Of a stretch of DNA of 64,000 nt, positions 24,165-32,566 are shown piece after piece. Under the pieces are notes generated by a model. The model ran no database searches and had not been told where the DNA came from. It saw only the letters and a program-made list of their open reading frames with translations. Where the stretch lies: NCBI RefSeq assembly GCF_005543295.1, contig NZ_SRSG01000007.1, forward strand, positions 1 through 64,000. The letters are read 5' to 3'. Numbering within the stretch: position 1 is the stretch's first letter; the number at the start of each line of letters is the position of its first letter. The position numbers and the translations under genes are program-made. The DNA comes from Halalkalirubrum salinum. Its GTDB lineage: Archaea; Halobacteriota; Halobacteria; Halobacteriales; Haloferacaceae.

Positions 24165-26279
24165 TCAGCGTTCAGAAAGACGCGGGCGATCGGTCGTGTC
24201 CGCGGGCCCGAACAACAGATCGAATAGTTTCCCCTCCGCGAGTCGGAGATGTTTCGTCACCGTCGGTTGGGTGATTCCGAGCCGATCAGCGACTTCCTCG
24301 CTCGTGTGCTCGCGAGGCCAGCGGAAGTAGCCCATCTGATGGGCCGCCTGTAGAGTTTCGTGTTGGCGATCCGACAGCGTCGACTCAAGGCGATCGCGAA
24401 ACTCCGATGTCGTCGGTTCGGTGCGCTGATGTCGCCGGATCGCATCCAACGAAAGCGCCGGATACTGCTCGTGGAGCCGATCAACGAACGCTCTCACCTC
24501 TGTCTTTTCGGGAAGCTCGATGACAAGCCGGGCACCATCCGCATCGACAACGGCCTCACGGATCACGCCGCCAGTGTCCGTGATCACAGACCCAAACCAT
24601 TCTTCACCGTCGCGTTTGAGAAGGATTTCGCGTTCGCGACGCGAAGCGATCGAAACGTGTCCATCCACGGCGGCTTCGATCTCGGCCGCTGAAATGGACT
24701 CGACCGAACCGCGAACTGAAGCATAAACGCTTGCTGTGCCGTCCGGCGATCGAAACACCCGCTCGTAGCGAACAGTCTGTTTGGGATCAGTTGCAAACGC
24801 CGAAATCGGGAGCGCCGATCGTGGTCCACTGAATGCGACTTCGAGGGTAGTCTCGGCTTCGAGGGCGCGTCGTCGATCGATCGCCGTGATTGCGTGGGCG
24901 ATCGAGGTGCCGAGTTGTGCCAACACGTCGACAGTCGGATCGTCGAAGCCCTCTGGCCGGTCACAGACGACGGTCAAAACCCCGTGAGTGATTCCTTGGT
25001 AGGTGAGTGGCACACTACACAGCGAGCTACCGCCTGACTCGAGTACATCCTGTCGCCACGACGATCGCCGGCTTCGGCGGACAACCTCGTCGATTGTTTC
25101 GATTGTGTCCGTTCGCCATGCGTCGATCGACGGATGTTGGTCCGACCGGTCGGCATCGTTCAGTCGACGTTCAATCTCCGCTGAGTCAGCGCCTGCAACT
25201 GTCGTCGGCGACAGCCGGTCTTCGCCAACCTCGACGGCCCCGATCCACGCCGAGACAAACCGATCGGCCGCAGCGAGTCGCTCACAGACGGCCCGTTCCA
25301 TCTCTTCGCGTGTCTGAGCATTTGTGACCGCAGTCTCGATCTCGTAGGCGAGGTCAGTCAGCTGGCTTAATCGCGATGCTCGGCGCGTCTGTGCTTCGAG
25401 TCGTTGCTGTCTGTCACGCAAGGCGCGTCGCCCGCGAAGGTGATTCAATGCGCCTTCGAGCGTTGCCGCGACGACGTGTTCGGCCTCCGAGACCTCCGTG
25501 GCAGGGCTGTCCTCATCAATCCAGACGACAATTCCGTGTTCGCCAAGCGGCAATATCGAAACGGACACCTCCCGGTCAATCGGAAGCCATCCGATATTCG
25601 TCGCCGTACGTCGGACCGGCTGTTCGGTCGCAAACACCGACCACGCCGTCGATTGATCCGCGTCGAGTCTCGGTAATGCGTCGAGGGTGAGCGAACTGGG
25701 TGGCGTCACTGCCGTCGGTTCAAGACGGCCGTCTTCGTATCGAAAGACGGCCGCACAGTCGACACCAAACACGTCAGCGGCCGCGCGCATTGCTAACTGA
25801 CACGCCTCATCAGGTGTGTCGACCGACGTGATCTCTTTGGTTGCGATATGAAACGAATCCAACGTTCGTTCACGACGATGCGAAACAGTCACGTCGCGGC
25901 TGACGACGACCGCACGCGGTGTTTCATCGGGGAGGCAGAGTGGGTACACATCCGTATGAACCCACCGCGTGTCGCCGTTCGTGTGTTCAATCCGATACTC
26001 TGTCGCGTATCGCTCGGCAACGTCGCCCGTCGCTGCATCCGCGGCGATCGACTCGAGAAAGGCCTGATAGTCGTCCCTATCATCAGGATGTAGCGTGTCG
26101 AAGAAGCCCTGTGGATTGGTCTCGGCTATTGCTGCTAACGGTTCACCCCAGATTGCTTCGTATCCAGAGCTGACAAACTCGGCGGTGAAATCGGGATCGA
26201 GCAGATCAGTAATCGAGGTGAGCAACACTGCCTCGTCGATCCGATCGAGGATTGCTCTGAGAACCGTTTTTTCATCCAT
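24165..26279 (-). CDS. PAS/GAF sensor with bacterio-opsin activator (BAT) HTH domain
   Basis: About 700 residues. The N-terminal PAS domain (residues about 10-135; DRIDEAVLLTSITD, DTRWVHTDVYPL) is followed by a GAF region (EEACQLAMRAAADVFGVDCA-like), a second GAF near 310-470 (EEMERAVCERLAAADRFVSA, CSVPLTYQGITHGVLTVVCD), a BAT domain near 480-640, and a C-terminal HTH_10 (LSDRQHETLQAAHQMGYF, SEEVADRLGITQPTVTKHL). It is the classic haloarchaeal one-component redox/light or small-molecule sensing activator, cytosolic. The start is the ATG at 26279 or the in-frame one at 26291. It is convergent with the ArsR-type gene, and the target is unknown. Confidence 0.88.
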   Translation of the reverse strand: MDEKTVLRAILDRIDEAVLLTSITDLLDPDFTAEFVSSGYEAIWGEPLAAIAETNPQGFFDTLHPDDRDDYQAFLESIAADAATGDVAERYATEYRIEHTNGDTRWVHTDVYPLCLPDETPRAVVVSRDVTVSHRRERTLDSFHIATKEITSVDTPDEACQLAMRAAADVFGVDCAAVFRYEDGRLEPTAVTPPSSLTLDALPRLDADQSTAWSVFATEQPVRRTATNIGWLPIDREVSVSILPLGEHGIVVWIDEDSPATEVSEAEHVVAATLEGALNHLRGRRALRDRQQRLEAQTRRASRLSQLTDLAYEIETAVTNAQTREEMERAVCERLAAADRFVSAWIGAVEVGEDRLSPTTVAGADSAEIERRLNDADRSDQHPSIDAWRTDTIETIDEVVRRSRRSSWRQDVLESGGSSLCSVPLTYQGITHGVLTVVCDRPEGFDDPTVDVLAQLGTSIAHAITAIDRRRALEAETTLEVAFSGPRSALPISAFATDPKQTVRYERVFRSPDGTASVYASVRGSVESISAAEIEAAVDGHVSIASRREREILLKRDGEEWFGSVITDTGGVIREAVVDADGARLVIELPEKTEVRAFVDRLHEQYPALSLDAIRRHQRTEPTTSEFRDRLESTLSDRQHETLQAAHQMGYFRWPREHTSEEVADRLGITQPTVTKHLRLAEGKLFDLLFGPADTTDRPRLSER

Positions 26280-26340
26280 GCTGGAGGGCATTGGCCCGAA
26301 ATTTTCGATACTGGCTCAAAAGCGCTTCGACGAACCGATC

Positions 26341-27027
26341 TCAGACGTCGTGCGTTTGCCCACAGTGTGGACACTCGACCTCCTCAGCTCGGAGCTTCGC
26401 GCTCTCGGTTCGCACTTCTCGCATCACCGCAGAGATTCGATCTTCCGCATCGAGCTCTTCGGCGACCGCGAGATCGACACCCTCGACTTCAAGTAAGAAC
26501 TTCGCGATCTCTGTGACCTCGTACATCAGCTCATCGAGCTCTTCGGCAGTAAAAAAACCGCTCATCGCACCATACAAGAAGGTCGCGCCGGATTTTGTCA
26601 CCTTGTCTTCGAACGACGATCGCGCCTGGTTGACCGCCTGTGGAGTGTACGTGTCAGTCATAAATGGGACCAACTCGGGGAGGTTTTCACCAATTTTCGT
26701 CATCTCGACGCCAGTTTCAGTACGAAAGTCTGCACACAGTCGTGCGATCGCCCACTCGCGGGCGGTAATGTAGGTTCGATCGCGCAAGAACCCGTTGACA
26801 CGATCGTACGCCGCGCCGTCCATCTTTTTGAATCGTTCGTACTTGCGGACGTCTACAGGGACGGACTCCTCAGTAGCCGATTCGTCCCCTCCTGATTCGT
26901 CGACAGTAGATTCGTGGTCGACATCCGCACCCTGGTCGGTCGAGTCCGTGTTTGGGACTGTCTCGGCTCCGTCTTCGGAACCTGAGGTGGGCGAGGTGGC
27001 CGGCTCTGACGTGCGATCGTCGTTCAT
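26341..27027 (-). CDS. DUF5806-like conserved haloarchaeal protein
   Basis: A 228-residue protein from the ATG at 27027 (MNDDRTSEPATSP). Residues 1-60 are a disordered acidic tail. Residues 65-200 form a helical domain (YERFKKMDGAAYDRVNGFLR, TAREWAIARLCADFRT, ELVPFMTDTYTPQAVNQARS). The C-terminus is a partial zinc knuckle CPHCGQTHDV. The composition and C-terminal CPHCG tail match a widespread haloarchaeal family I know as DUF5806. Function unknown. It is divergent from the single-domain UspA gene. Confidence 0.7.
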   Translation of the reverse strand: MNDDRTSEPATSPTSGSEDGAETVPNTDSTDQGADVDHESTVDESGGDESATEESVPVDVRKYERFKKMDGAAYDRVNGFLRDRTYITAREWAIARLCADFRTETGVEMTKIGENLPELVPFMTDTYTPQAVNQARSSFEDKVTKSGATFLYGAMSGFFTAEELDELMYEVTEIAKFLLEVEGVDLAVAEELDAEDRISAVMREVRTESAKLRAEEVECPHCGQTHDV

Positions 27028-27124
27028 GTCCCGGATTCCGACTGCCCGATGCAAAAGCGTTGTCGTGGATCACCGTTTGCATCGACAAGCAACCTTTTTG
27101 ACTCGTCCGAGAGCAGACTGGGAC

Positions 27125-27493
27125 ATGAAAGTACTTCTCGGAATTGGCGGCAGCGAGGACTCTATTCAAGCACTGGAAAAAACAGTGGATCGAGCTGAAT
27201 CAGCAGGTGATAACCTGACTGTCGCGATACTCCAAAATCCGAACGCAGATCGAACGCCCGACGAGATCGAATCACAGGTTCGTGAGTATCTCACAGACCA
27301 CACTATAGAATCGTCTATTCGTCACGTCGAGGGCGACCCGGGCAGCATGCTCGTGGACATCGCGGAGTCAGAAGGCTATGAGAAGATTGTGATCGGCGGC
27401 GGACAGCGGAGCCCGATGGGGAAGATCCAACTGGGTCAAATTGCCGAGTTCGTGCTGTTGAACTCGCACACAACGGTGACATTGGTCCGATGA
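27125..27493 (+). CDS. universal stress protein (UspA-like)
   Basis: A 122-residue Usp-fold protein. ATG at 27125 (MKVLLGIGGSEDSIQALEKT). It has an alternating beta/alpha pattern ending with the nucleotide-binding-type signature VIGGGQRSPMGKIQLGQIAE then TTVTLVR. The canonical G-x2-G-x9-G-(S/T) is altered (GGGQRSPMGK). It is shorter than typical UspA (about 140 aa), with loss in the middle helix. The stop codon overlaps the start of the acetyltransferase gene (ATGA at 27490-27493), so the two are translationally coupled. Confidence 0.8.
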   Translation: MKVLLGIGGSEDSIQALEKTVDRAESAGDNLTVAILQNPNADRTPDEIESQVREYLTDHTIESSIRHVEGDPGSMLVDIAESEGYEKIVIGGGQRSPMGKIQLGQIAEFVLLNSHTTVTLVR

Positions 27494-28047
27494 CTGATCG
27501 CCGCTATCCTACCGAACCGACCGAAGGCTTCGAGACCCCGCCAGTCTCGTTCACCGATCGGACGGGGCGGACGATCACGATCCGCCCGTATGACGGCACA
27601 GATTCGGCATTCGAGACGCTTGTCGAAATGTACGAGGCGTTCGACCCGGCGGATCGCGCACAGGGGATCCCGCCCGGCCAAGAGCCGCAGATCCGAAGCT
27701 GGCTCGAGACGATTCTTGGGAACAACTGTCTGAATATTATCGCGTGGGATGGTGGCACTGCTGCCGGGCACGCAACGCTCGTTCCCGATGGTGACGCGTA
27801 CGAGCTCGCGATCTTCGTGCTGCAGGCGTATCAAGAGGCCGGCATTGGGACGCACCTAATCGAGGCATTGTTGGGTCACGGAGCAGCGAATGGGATCGAA
27901 AAGGTCTGGCTCACGGTCGAACGATGGAACCGTCCGGCGGTTGGGTTGTACAAGAAGGTCGGCTTCGAGACGAGCAACGCCGAAAGCTTCGAACTGGAGA
28001 TGGCGATCCGGTTGGCCGCCGAACCGGTTTCCGACGACAGCGAGTAA
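27490..28047 (+). CDS. GNAT-family N-acetyltransferase
   Basis: A 185-residue protein. Residues about 25-170 form the GNAT fold: TIRPYDGTDSAFETLVEMYE, AAGHATLVPDGDAYELAIFV, acetyl-CoA pyrophosphate-binding loop QAYQEAGIGTHLIEALLGHG (Q/R-x-x-G-x-G/A type), and VWLTVERWNRPAVGLYKKVG with FE. The acceptor is unknown. It is coupled to the upstream UspA-like gene through an ATGA overlap. Usp-GNAT pairs are common in haloarchaea and may link stress sensing to protein acetylation, but that is inference. Confidence 0.88.
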   Translation: MTDRRYPTEPTEGFETPPVSFTDRTGRTITIRPYDGTDSAFETLVEMYEAFDPADRAQGIPPGQEPQIRSWLETILGNNCLNIIAWDGGTAAGHATLVPDGDAYELAIFVLQAYQEAGIGTHLIEALLGHGAANGIEKVWLTVERWNRPAVGLYKKVGFETSNAESFELEMAIRLAAEPVSDDSE

Positions 28048-28094
28048 TCACCAGAGATGGGGTGTGGGCGATCATCTGACTATTTGACGATCGA

Positions 28095-28544
28095 TCAAAC
28101 CGACAGCACTGGCTGACTAGCGTATAACAACACGTACTCGGCAGCTTTCTCGAGGACGTCACTGGCGTCGTCGTTTCGTGGTTCTCGAGGGACGACAATG
28201 AAATCCGCGTCGATGTCCTCGGCAGTATCGAGGACCACACTCCCCGGATGGACGGTCTTGATTCGGGTTGAAAATCCGTACGCGATCGAACTCGTCAGTT
28301 CGACGCTAGCGGTCGCCGCGATCGTTCCGATATCGGTCGTAAACGAGTGCGTATCGTCTGCAACATCGTCTTCGTGGACCGCACCGTTTTCCAGCCCCCG
28401 GACGATCTCTTCGCCGAGCACGTACACCGCGTGGACCGACGCATCGTATACGTCAGCGATCGCTGCGGCGTACTCGACGGCGCTCCGAGACTCATCGCTC
28501 CCGTCGACCGGAACCAACACGAGATCGATATCGAGATCGGCCAT
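28095..28544 (-). CDS. universal stress protein UspA
   Basis: A 149-residue protein starting MADLDIDLVLVPVDGSDESR (ATG at 28544). It has the Usp N-terminal strand and DGS motif, a middle region with a dense acidic loop (HEDDVADDTHSF), and a terminal DFIVVPREPRNDDASDVLEK where the usual G-x2-G-x9-G-S is missing. It may therefore not bind ATP. It is divergent from the UspA gene at 28669 with 124 bp between, sharing a promoter region. Confidence 0.82.
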   Translation of the reverse strand: MADLDIDLVLVPVDGSDESRSAVEYAAAIADVYDASVHAVYVLGEEIVRGLENGAVHEDDVADDTHSFTTDIGTIAATASVELTSSIAYGFSTRIKTVHPGSVVLDTAEDIDADFIVVPREPRNDDASDVLEKAAEYVLLYASQPVLSV

Positions 28545-28637
28545 GAGAGTCTCTCGAACGGGAACCCTCAAAAACGCTCCCCTCCGATCGTCGAGTTCCT
28601 GTTCCGTGTGTCCATTTGTCACGGACGTGTGTTGAGG

Positions 28638-28644
28638 TTTTATA
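28638..28644 (+). promoter_or_regulatory. TATA box for the 28669 UspA gene
   Basis: TTTTATA lies 28 nt before the ATG at 28669, the spacing for leaderless archaeal transcription. It is placed in the divergent region between the two UspA genes. Confidence 0.5.
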
Positions 28645-28668
28645 CCAGATGGCAGCGAATCGTTGGTC

Positions 28669-29103
28669 ATGTTTGAACGGATCGCGATCGCCACGGACGG
28701 GTCTGACAGCGTGAGTCGGGCAGTCGACGTGGCGCTCAACCTCGCCGAACGGTTCGACGCGGAGGTACACGCGCTGTCGATCGTTGACGCCAGCGAGGTC
28801 GAATCCTCACCGGAAGCGATCAGAGACGATCTTCGTGAAGCACTGTCGACGCAGGCAGCCGATGCGCTCGAGTCAGTTCGCGATCGGGCTGGTGAGCGAG
28901 TCACGACTGCAGTCCGAGAAGGGCGGCCAGCCGCAGAAATTACCGCGTACGCACGAGAAAACGACATCGACGTGGTCGCGACCGGCACGCGCGGGCGCCA
29001 CGGCGAAAATCGATTTCTGATCGGCAGCGTCGCCGAACGAGTCGTCCGTACCTGTCCCGTGCCTGTTTTGACCGTTAGACAGCTCTCAGAGGCAGAACAA
29101 TAA
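28669..29103 (+). CDS. universal stress protein UspA (ATP-binding type)
   Basis: A 144-residue, full-length Usp protein. MFERIAIATDGSDSVSRAVD opens the fold. ATP-binding signature GTRGRHGENRFLIGSVAERV (G-x2-G-x9-G-S) sits near 109-128, followed by CPVPVLTV. The start at 28669 is supported by a TATA box at 28638. An in-frame ATG two codons upstream is less likely. It is divergent from another UspA gene. The 115 bp after it carry a 24-bp imperfect direct repeat and no gene. Confidence 0.88.
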   Translation: MFERIAIATDGSDSVSRAVDVALNLAERFDAEVHALSIVDASEVESSPEAIRDDLREALSTQAADALESVRDRAGERVTTAVREGRPAAEITAYARENDIDVVATGTRGRHGENRFLIGSVAERVVRTCPVPVLTVRQLSEAEQ

Positions 29104-29106
29104 CAC

Positions 29107-29166
29107 ACGCCACTGCGAGATAGCCAGCGTACGAAAGAACGCACGTCATTACGAGATAGCCAAGCG
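29107..29166. repeat. imperfect direct repeat, about 24 bp, 35-bp period
   Basis: CACGCCACTGCGAGATAGCC at 29107 recurs as CACGTCATTACGAGATAGCC at 29142, in the gap between the UspA and DHH genes. It may be part of a terminator or a duplication scar. Confidence 0.6.
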
Positions 29167-29218
29167 CGCGAGCACACAGAACACGCGGGCTTTTAGGGCT
29201 CTGTTTCGTCGATCCGGT

Positions 29219-30451
29219 ATGGACGACGAGTTTTTCGATACAAATCGGCTCTCGCTACGGCGACGATCGCTCATCCCGGGTGCGGGCTTTTTTTATCCGG
29301 ATTCGCTCGACGACGAACGCGCCGAGGCACAAGCGAAGGACGCAATTGAAGGTACGGAGGCCGTCGTCGTCACTGACTCGGACGCCGACGGACTCGGCTG
29401 TGTCGCGCTCATTCGTGAGGCGTACGACGCTGCACTCGATGTTGACCCCTACCTCGCCGCAGTCGAAGCCAGACTGGCCGAGGACACAGATTCCGACGAT
29501 GAAGCTGTGCCTGCGGTAGACGATGGCAATACGTCTAACGAAGAGCCAACAGAGACAGAGCCAACCGGAGATGAGTCACCGGTTGCACTGCTGGCCGCCA
29601 GCCCGCATTCGCTCGATACCGCACTCGAACGCGTGGCAGCCTACGCCGAACCGGGGATCGACCTGTTCGTCTGTGACCTCTGTCCGGACTCGTACGATCG
29701 GATCGCCGAGCCGCTCGAGACGCTGTCGGAACGCTGCGATCGAATCGCGTGGTACGACCATCACCAGTGGGGCGACAATGTCGAAGCCGCGGTCCGAGAC
29801 GCTGGCGTCGAGCTCGTGATCGGCGAGTCTGACGAAGAGTGTAGCACAGATGTCGCACTGCGATCAATCGACTACGACTTCCCGGCGCGCTTCGAGGAGC
29901 TTGCAACGGTGACCCGAGATCACGACCTGTGGCTCAACGAGGACGAACGGAGCGCGGATCTCGCCGACTACGCCTACTGGTCGGGTGCCGAGGAGTACGC
30001 CGCGATCGTCGGCGCATACGGCGCGTCACTGCCCGACCCGGTTGTGGACTACATTGCCCACCGGCGGGTGGAAAAAGAGCGGCTAATCGAAGCCGCAGTC
30101 GATCGGGCCGAGCACGTCGATGTCGGCCCCTGGACCGTTGGCGTGACCTACGGCCGGTGTTCACAAAACGAGGTCGCCGACGCGCTCCGAGAGGCAGGGA
30201 CGGATGCCGCGGTGATCGTCAAACCCTCCGGCAGTGCGAGCATCCGCGGCAGCGACGGGTTCGAACAGAGCCACCTCGTCGCCCGGCAGGTCAACGGCGG
30301 CGGCCACCCGAAAGCCGCCGGCTGCAAGCCAGATATCTACGACGACATGCTCGATTACGCCCACCACTGGACGACCGAAGGCGCGGCTGCAAAGCGCGTG
30401 ATCCTAGCTGCGTTTGATCGCGTTGCGGACGGAAGCGTCGCTGAGGAGTAG
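29219..30451 (+). CDS. DHH-family phosphoesterase
   Basis: A 410-residue protein. DHH motifs are VVTDSDADGLGCVALIREAY near 44-63 (D-x-D), CDLCPDSYDR, the namesake WYDHHQWGDN near 179-188, and VTRDHDLWLNEDE. The DHHA1 end is VNGGGHPKAAGCKP near 358-371. An acidic insert (TDSDDEAVPAVDDGNTSNEE) interrupts the first domain at about 90-120. The family includes RecJ-like exonucleases and small-nucleotide phosphodiesterases. The archaeal GAN/RecJ proteins are related, but which role this has cannot be told. It is a single gene followed by the convergent DUF5807-type gene. Confidence 0.87.
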   Translation: MDDEFFDTNRLSLRRRSLIPGAGFFYPDSLDDERAEAQAKDAIEGTEAVVVTDSDADGLGCVALIREAYDAALDVDPYLAAVEARLAEDTDSDDEAVPAVDDGNTSNEEPTETEPTGDESPVALLAASPHSLDTALERVAAYAEPGIDLFVCDLCPDSYDRIAEPLETLSERCDRIAWYDHHQWGDNVEAAVRDAGVELVIGESDEECSTDVALRSIDYDFPARFEELATVTRDHDLWLNEDERSADLADYAYWSGAEEYAAIVGAYGASLPDPVVDYIAHRRVEKERLIEAAVDRAEHVDVGPWTVGVTYGRCSQNEVADALREAGTDAAVIVKPSGSASIRGSDGFEQSHLVARQVNGGGHPKAAGCKPDIYDDMLDYAHHWTTEGAAAKRVILAAFDRVADGSVAEE

Positions 30452-30499
30452 CGCAGAAGCGATCGTCCTATTGGACGTATTCGGGATGATCGTCCGTCG

Positions 30500-30934
30500 T
30501 TAGCGATCGCCGGCAACCCACTTGTGACTGAAATTCACGCCACACGTACAGTGGGCGTACGCATGAATAACGTCACCATCGGCGTACATGCCGCCAACGC
30601 CGGAGTTCTGTGCTTCGGCGAACGAAAAGACGAATTCGATCTCGTGGGTTTCGTCGGCCTCGCCGTCACTGTTGGGACAGACGCCGCCGGCGAGATCGGG
30701 AGCAATATCTCCCTCGGTGCCCATTGCCGCACCTGCGAATTCCATGGGATCGATCCCGGTGCCCTGTGAGAACGCGGCGCGACCCTCCTCGCCGTCGACG
30801 ACGAGCACGACGCCGCCATCGACATCTTCGCCGTGGTTCGCGATCACCGCGTTTTGATTCATGAACGCGTTGCTGACAAAAATCGCTACGTCGTCGAGGC
30901 GATCGCCGGCCAGGTACGCCGAAAGCTCGCTCAT
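30500..30934 (-). CDS. DUF5807-like conserved haloarchaeal protein
   Basis: A 144-residue acidic protein (MSELSAYLAGDRLDDVAIFV ... CGVNFSHKWVAGDR). It contains a possible metal site CPNSDGE and YAHCTCG near the end, with three Cys and two His in the C-terminal half. No TM segment. The match to DUF5807 is from family memory. Function unknown. Cytosolic, single gene, convergent with the DHH gene. Confidence 0.7.
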   Translation of the reverse strand: MSELSAYLAGDRLDDVAIFVSNAFMNQNAVIANHGEDVDGGVVLVVDGEEGRAAFSQGTGIDPMEFAGAAMGTEGDIAPDLAGGVCPNSDGEADETHEIEFVFSFAEAQNSGVGGMYADGDVIHAYAHCTCGVNFSHKWVAGDR

Positions 30935-31021
30935 ACCCGCGATAGCTCTGCCAGGGGTAAATGCGCTCGCAATTTCGATTGGGGACGATCGATGAGCGGA
31001 GAGAGTCCGATCAAGAGACGA

Positions 31022-31456
31022 TTATCTGTCGCCGTCAAGACGCTCTGCGATCGACGAAAGCGAATCTGTTGGACCCGACACCGCGTCGTACACCGCTCTA
31101 TCACCCGGCCGCCGGAGGCCGTACAGCTCACCAGGAATGACCGAATCGAGGTCGACCCCATCGCCGACCTCGCGATCGAGTTCAGCGAGCCACATGGCGA
31201 GATAGTTCTCTTCTCCACGGCCGGCTCTCGCTTCCCGTTTGAACGCGAACGCGCCGCGGAGCAAGCGCCCGCGCGCGTCTGTCTCAACACGTGCGTGTCG
31301 CTCGGATCGATCGATCACAAGGCGGATAAAATCGCCGTCAGAGAGTTCATCATCGAGCCCGTCGGGGAGGCGAAGACAGCGGGTGCGGGTGCTGCCAAGC
31401 CGGGCGATCTCTGCTCTGTGTGTCTCGAGGTCGTCGCTCGTCACTCTGGGTGCCAT
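31022..31456 (-). CDS. DUF7112-like conserved haloarchaeal protein
   Basis: A 144-residue protein starting MAPRVTSDDLETHRAEIARL with Arg-rich RCLRLPDGL and FKREARAGRGEENYLAMWL segments, unusually basic for a haloarchaeon. This may indicate nucleic-acid or ribosome contact. It lies 40 bp downstream of the S6e gene on the same strand and is probably co-transcribed, so a translation-related role is possible. Family label from memory. Confidence 0.68.
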   Translation of the reverse strand: MAPRVTSDDLETHRAEIARLGSTRTRCLRLPDGLDDELSDGDFIRLVIDRSERHARVETDARGRLLRGAFAFKREARAGRGEENYLAMWLAELDREVGDGVDLDSVIPGELYGLRRPGDRAVYDAVSGPTDSLSSIAERLDGDR

Positions 31457-31496
31457 GGAGTTGGTGTGCTAGCCGTGCGGAGGGCCGGTGGTCTCG

Positions 31497-31898
31497 TTAT
31501 TCGTCGTCTTCGTCCTCGCCGCCCTCGCCGAGCGCGTCGGCGACAGAGCCGTCGCCGTCGACAACAGTGGCGTTGATCTGGGCGACCGCGTCGCTGATTT
31601 CTCGGCCGCGGACGGTGACGCGCTTGCGCTCGCCGTCGCGGGTTGGCTTGTAGCCGACACCGCCTTCGAGGAGGAGCTCTTTCAGGCTCGAGCCGGGGAC
31701 GTCTGCCCGCAGCGGACGACCGGTTTCATCGGAGCCGCCCGTCAACTCGAGCGTGAATCCGTCGAGGCCGACGGCGCTACCGTCGACCTCGTCACCGAGA
31801 TCACGGCCGAGGAATCGGTTTGCGTCCTGTCCGTCAACTTCGAATTGGAACGTCTCGCCGGTCTCGGGGTCGGCGACGACGACTTTGAATTCTGCCAT
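31497..31898 (-). CDS. rps6e: 30S ribosomal protein S6e
   Basis: A 133-residue ribosomal protein of the small subunit, found only in archaea and eukaryotes. [54 protein letters not shown] (the conserved GG(S/N)DxxGxPM-type motif), [20 protein letters not shown] and [13 protein letters not shown] match the S6e core. The acidic tail ([10 protein letters not shown]) is halophile-specific. It heads a two-gene unit with the DUF7112-like gene. Confidence 0.95.
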   Translation of the reverse strand: MAEFKVVVADPETGETFQFEVDGQDANRFLGRDLGDEVDGSAVGLDGFTLELTGGSDETGRPLRADVPGSSLKELLLEGGVGYKPTRDGERKRVTVRGREISDAVAQINATVVDGDGSVADALGEGGEDEDDE

Positions 31899-31995
31899 TA
31901 CGAACTCTCACTCGACGGGCGATAAAAAGCACGTCGAAAGCGATTTGACTCGCGACGATCCGTGCAAGCCTGTTTTTCACCGAAATGAATGCTCC

Positions 31996-32460
31996 TTACT
32001 CTCTGAATAACCGATAGGAGCCCTGTCCGACGACGACTGTCTTGGTTCCCCCCTCCGGGGTCGGGCTTTCGACGCGCATCTCTGACACGCCGATCGAACT
32101 GCCCGAGCGGACCACTTCGCCGATCGCCCGCAGATCGCCGTCAGCCCGACGCAGGTAGTTCACGTTGAGGTTCACTGTCGCAACCCCACCCATCGTGGGC
32201 TCATCGAACGTCGTTCGTAGCGCAAGGCCACCAGCGGTGTCGATGAGCGTCGCCGCAACCCCACCGTGGACCGTCGTCGGCATTGTCGTGTTGGTTAGCT
32301 TCTCGTCGAACGGAATCGACATGACGATCCGCCCTTGCTCGACCTCCTCGATCGTCGTATCGAGCCACGACAGGTAGCCGTGTTGCTCTTCGATTGCGTG
32401 ACAAAGCTCCTCGACGAACGCCTCGTCGATCGATCCGGCACTGTCTGATTCTTCGCTCAT
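31996..32460 (-). CDS. PaaI-type hotdog thioesterase
   Basis: A 154-residue hotdog-fold protein; ATG at 32460 (MSEESDSAGSIDEAFVEELC). The key helix and catalytic loop TVHGGVAATLIDTAGGLALR (HGG...D) is intact near 72-91, followed by TVNLNVNYLRRADGDLRAIG and GSSIGVSEMRVES. These proteins hydrolyse aryl- or acyl-CoA esters to free CoA and are tetrameric and cytosolic. It is transcribed in the same direction as the multicopper oxidase gene upstream, about 106 bp apart. An upstream in-frame ATG would overlap that gene and is rejected. Confidence 0.88.
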   Translation of the reverse strand: MSEESDSAGSIDEAFVEELCHAIEEQHGYLSWLDTTIEEVEQGRIVMSIPFDEKLTNTTMPTTVHGGVAATLIDTAGGLALRTTFDEPTMGGVATVNLNVNYLRRADGDLRAIGEVVRSGSSIGVSEMRVESPTPEGGTKTVVVGQGSYRLFRE

Positions 32461-32566
32461 GTACTCCCGGTTGTGATAGGCGAACTTGTGCGCGCCGGTT
32501 TCGATCGGGATGTTCGCCCGTTGCAAGGCAGCCACAGGACACCCGGGTTCAACTCTGCCGGGCCAA

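Noticed and set aside
29107-29166. CRISPR array from the 35-bp spaced repeat
   Set aside because: Only two imperfect copies; no spacers, no cas genes.
31488-31925. 145-residue plus frame
   Set aside because: Antisense to ribosomal protein S6e.
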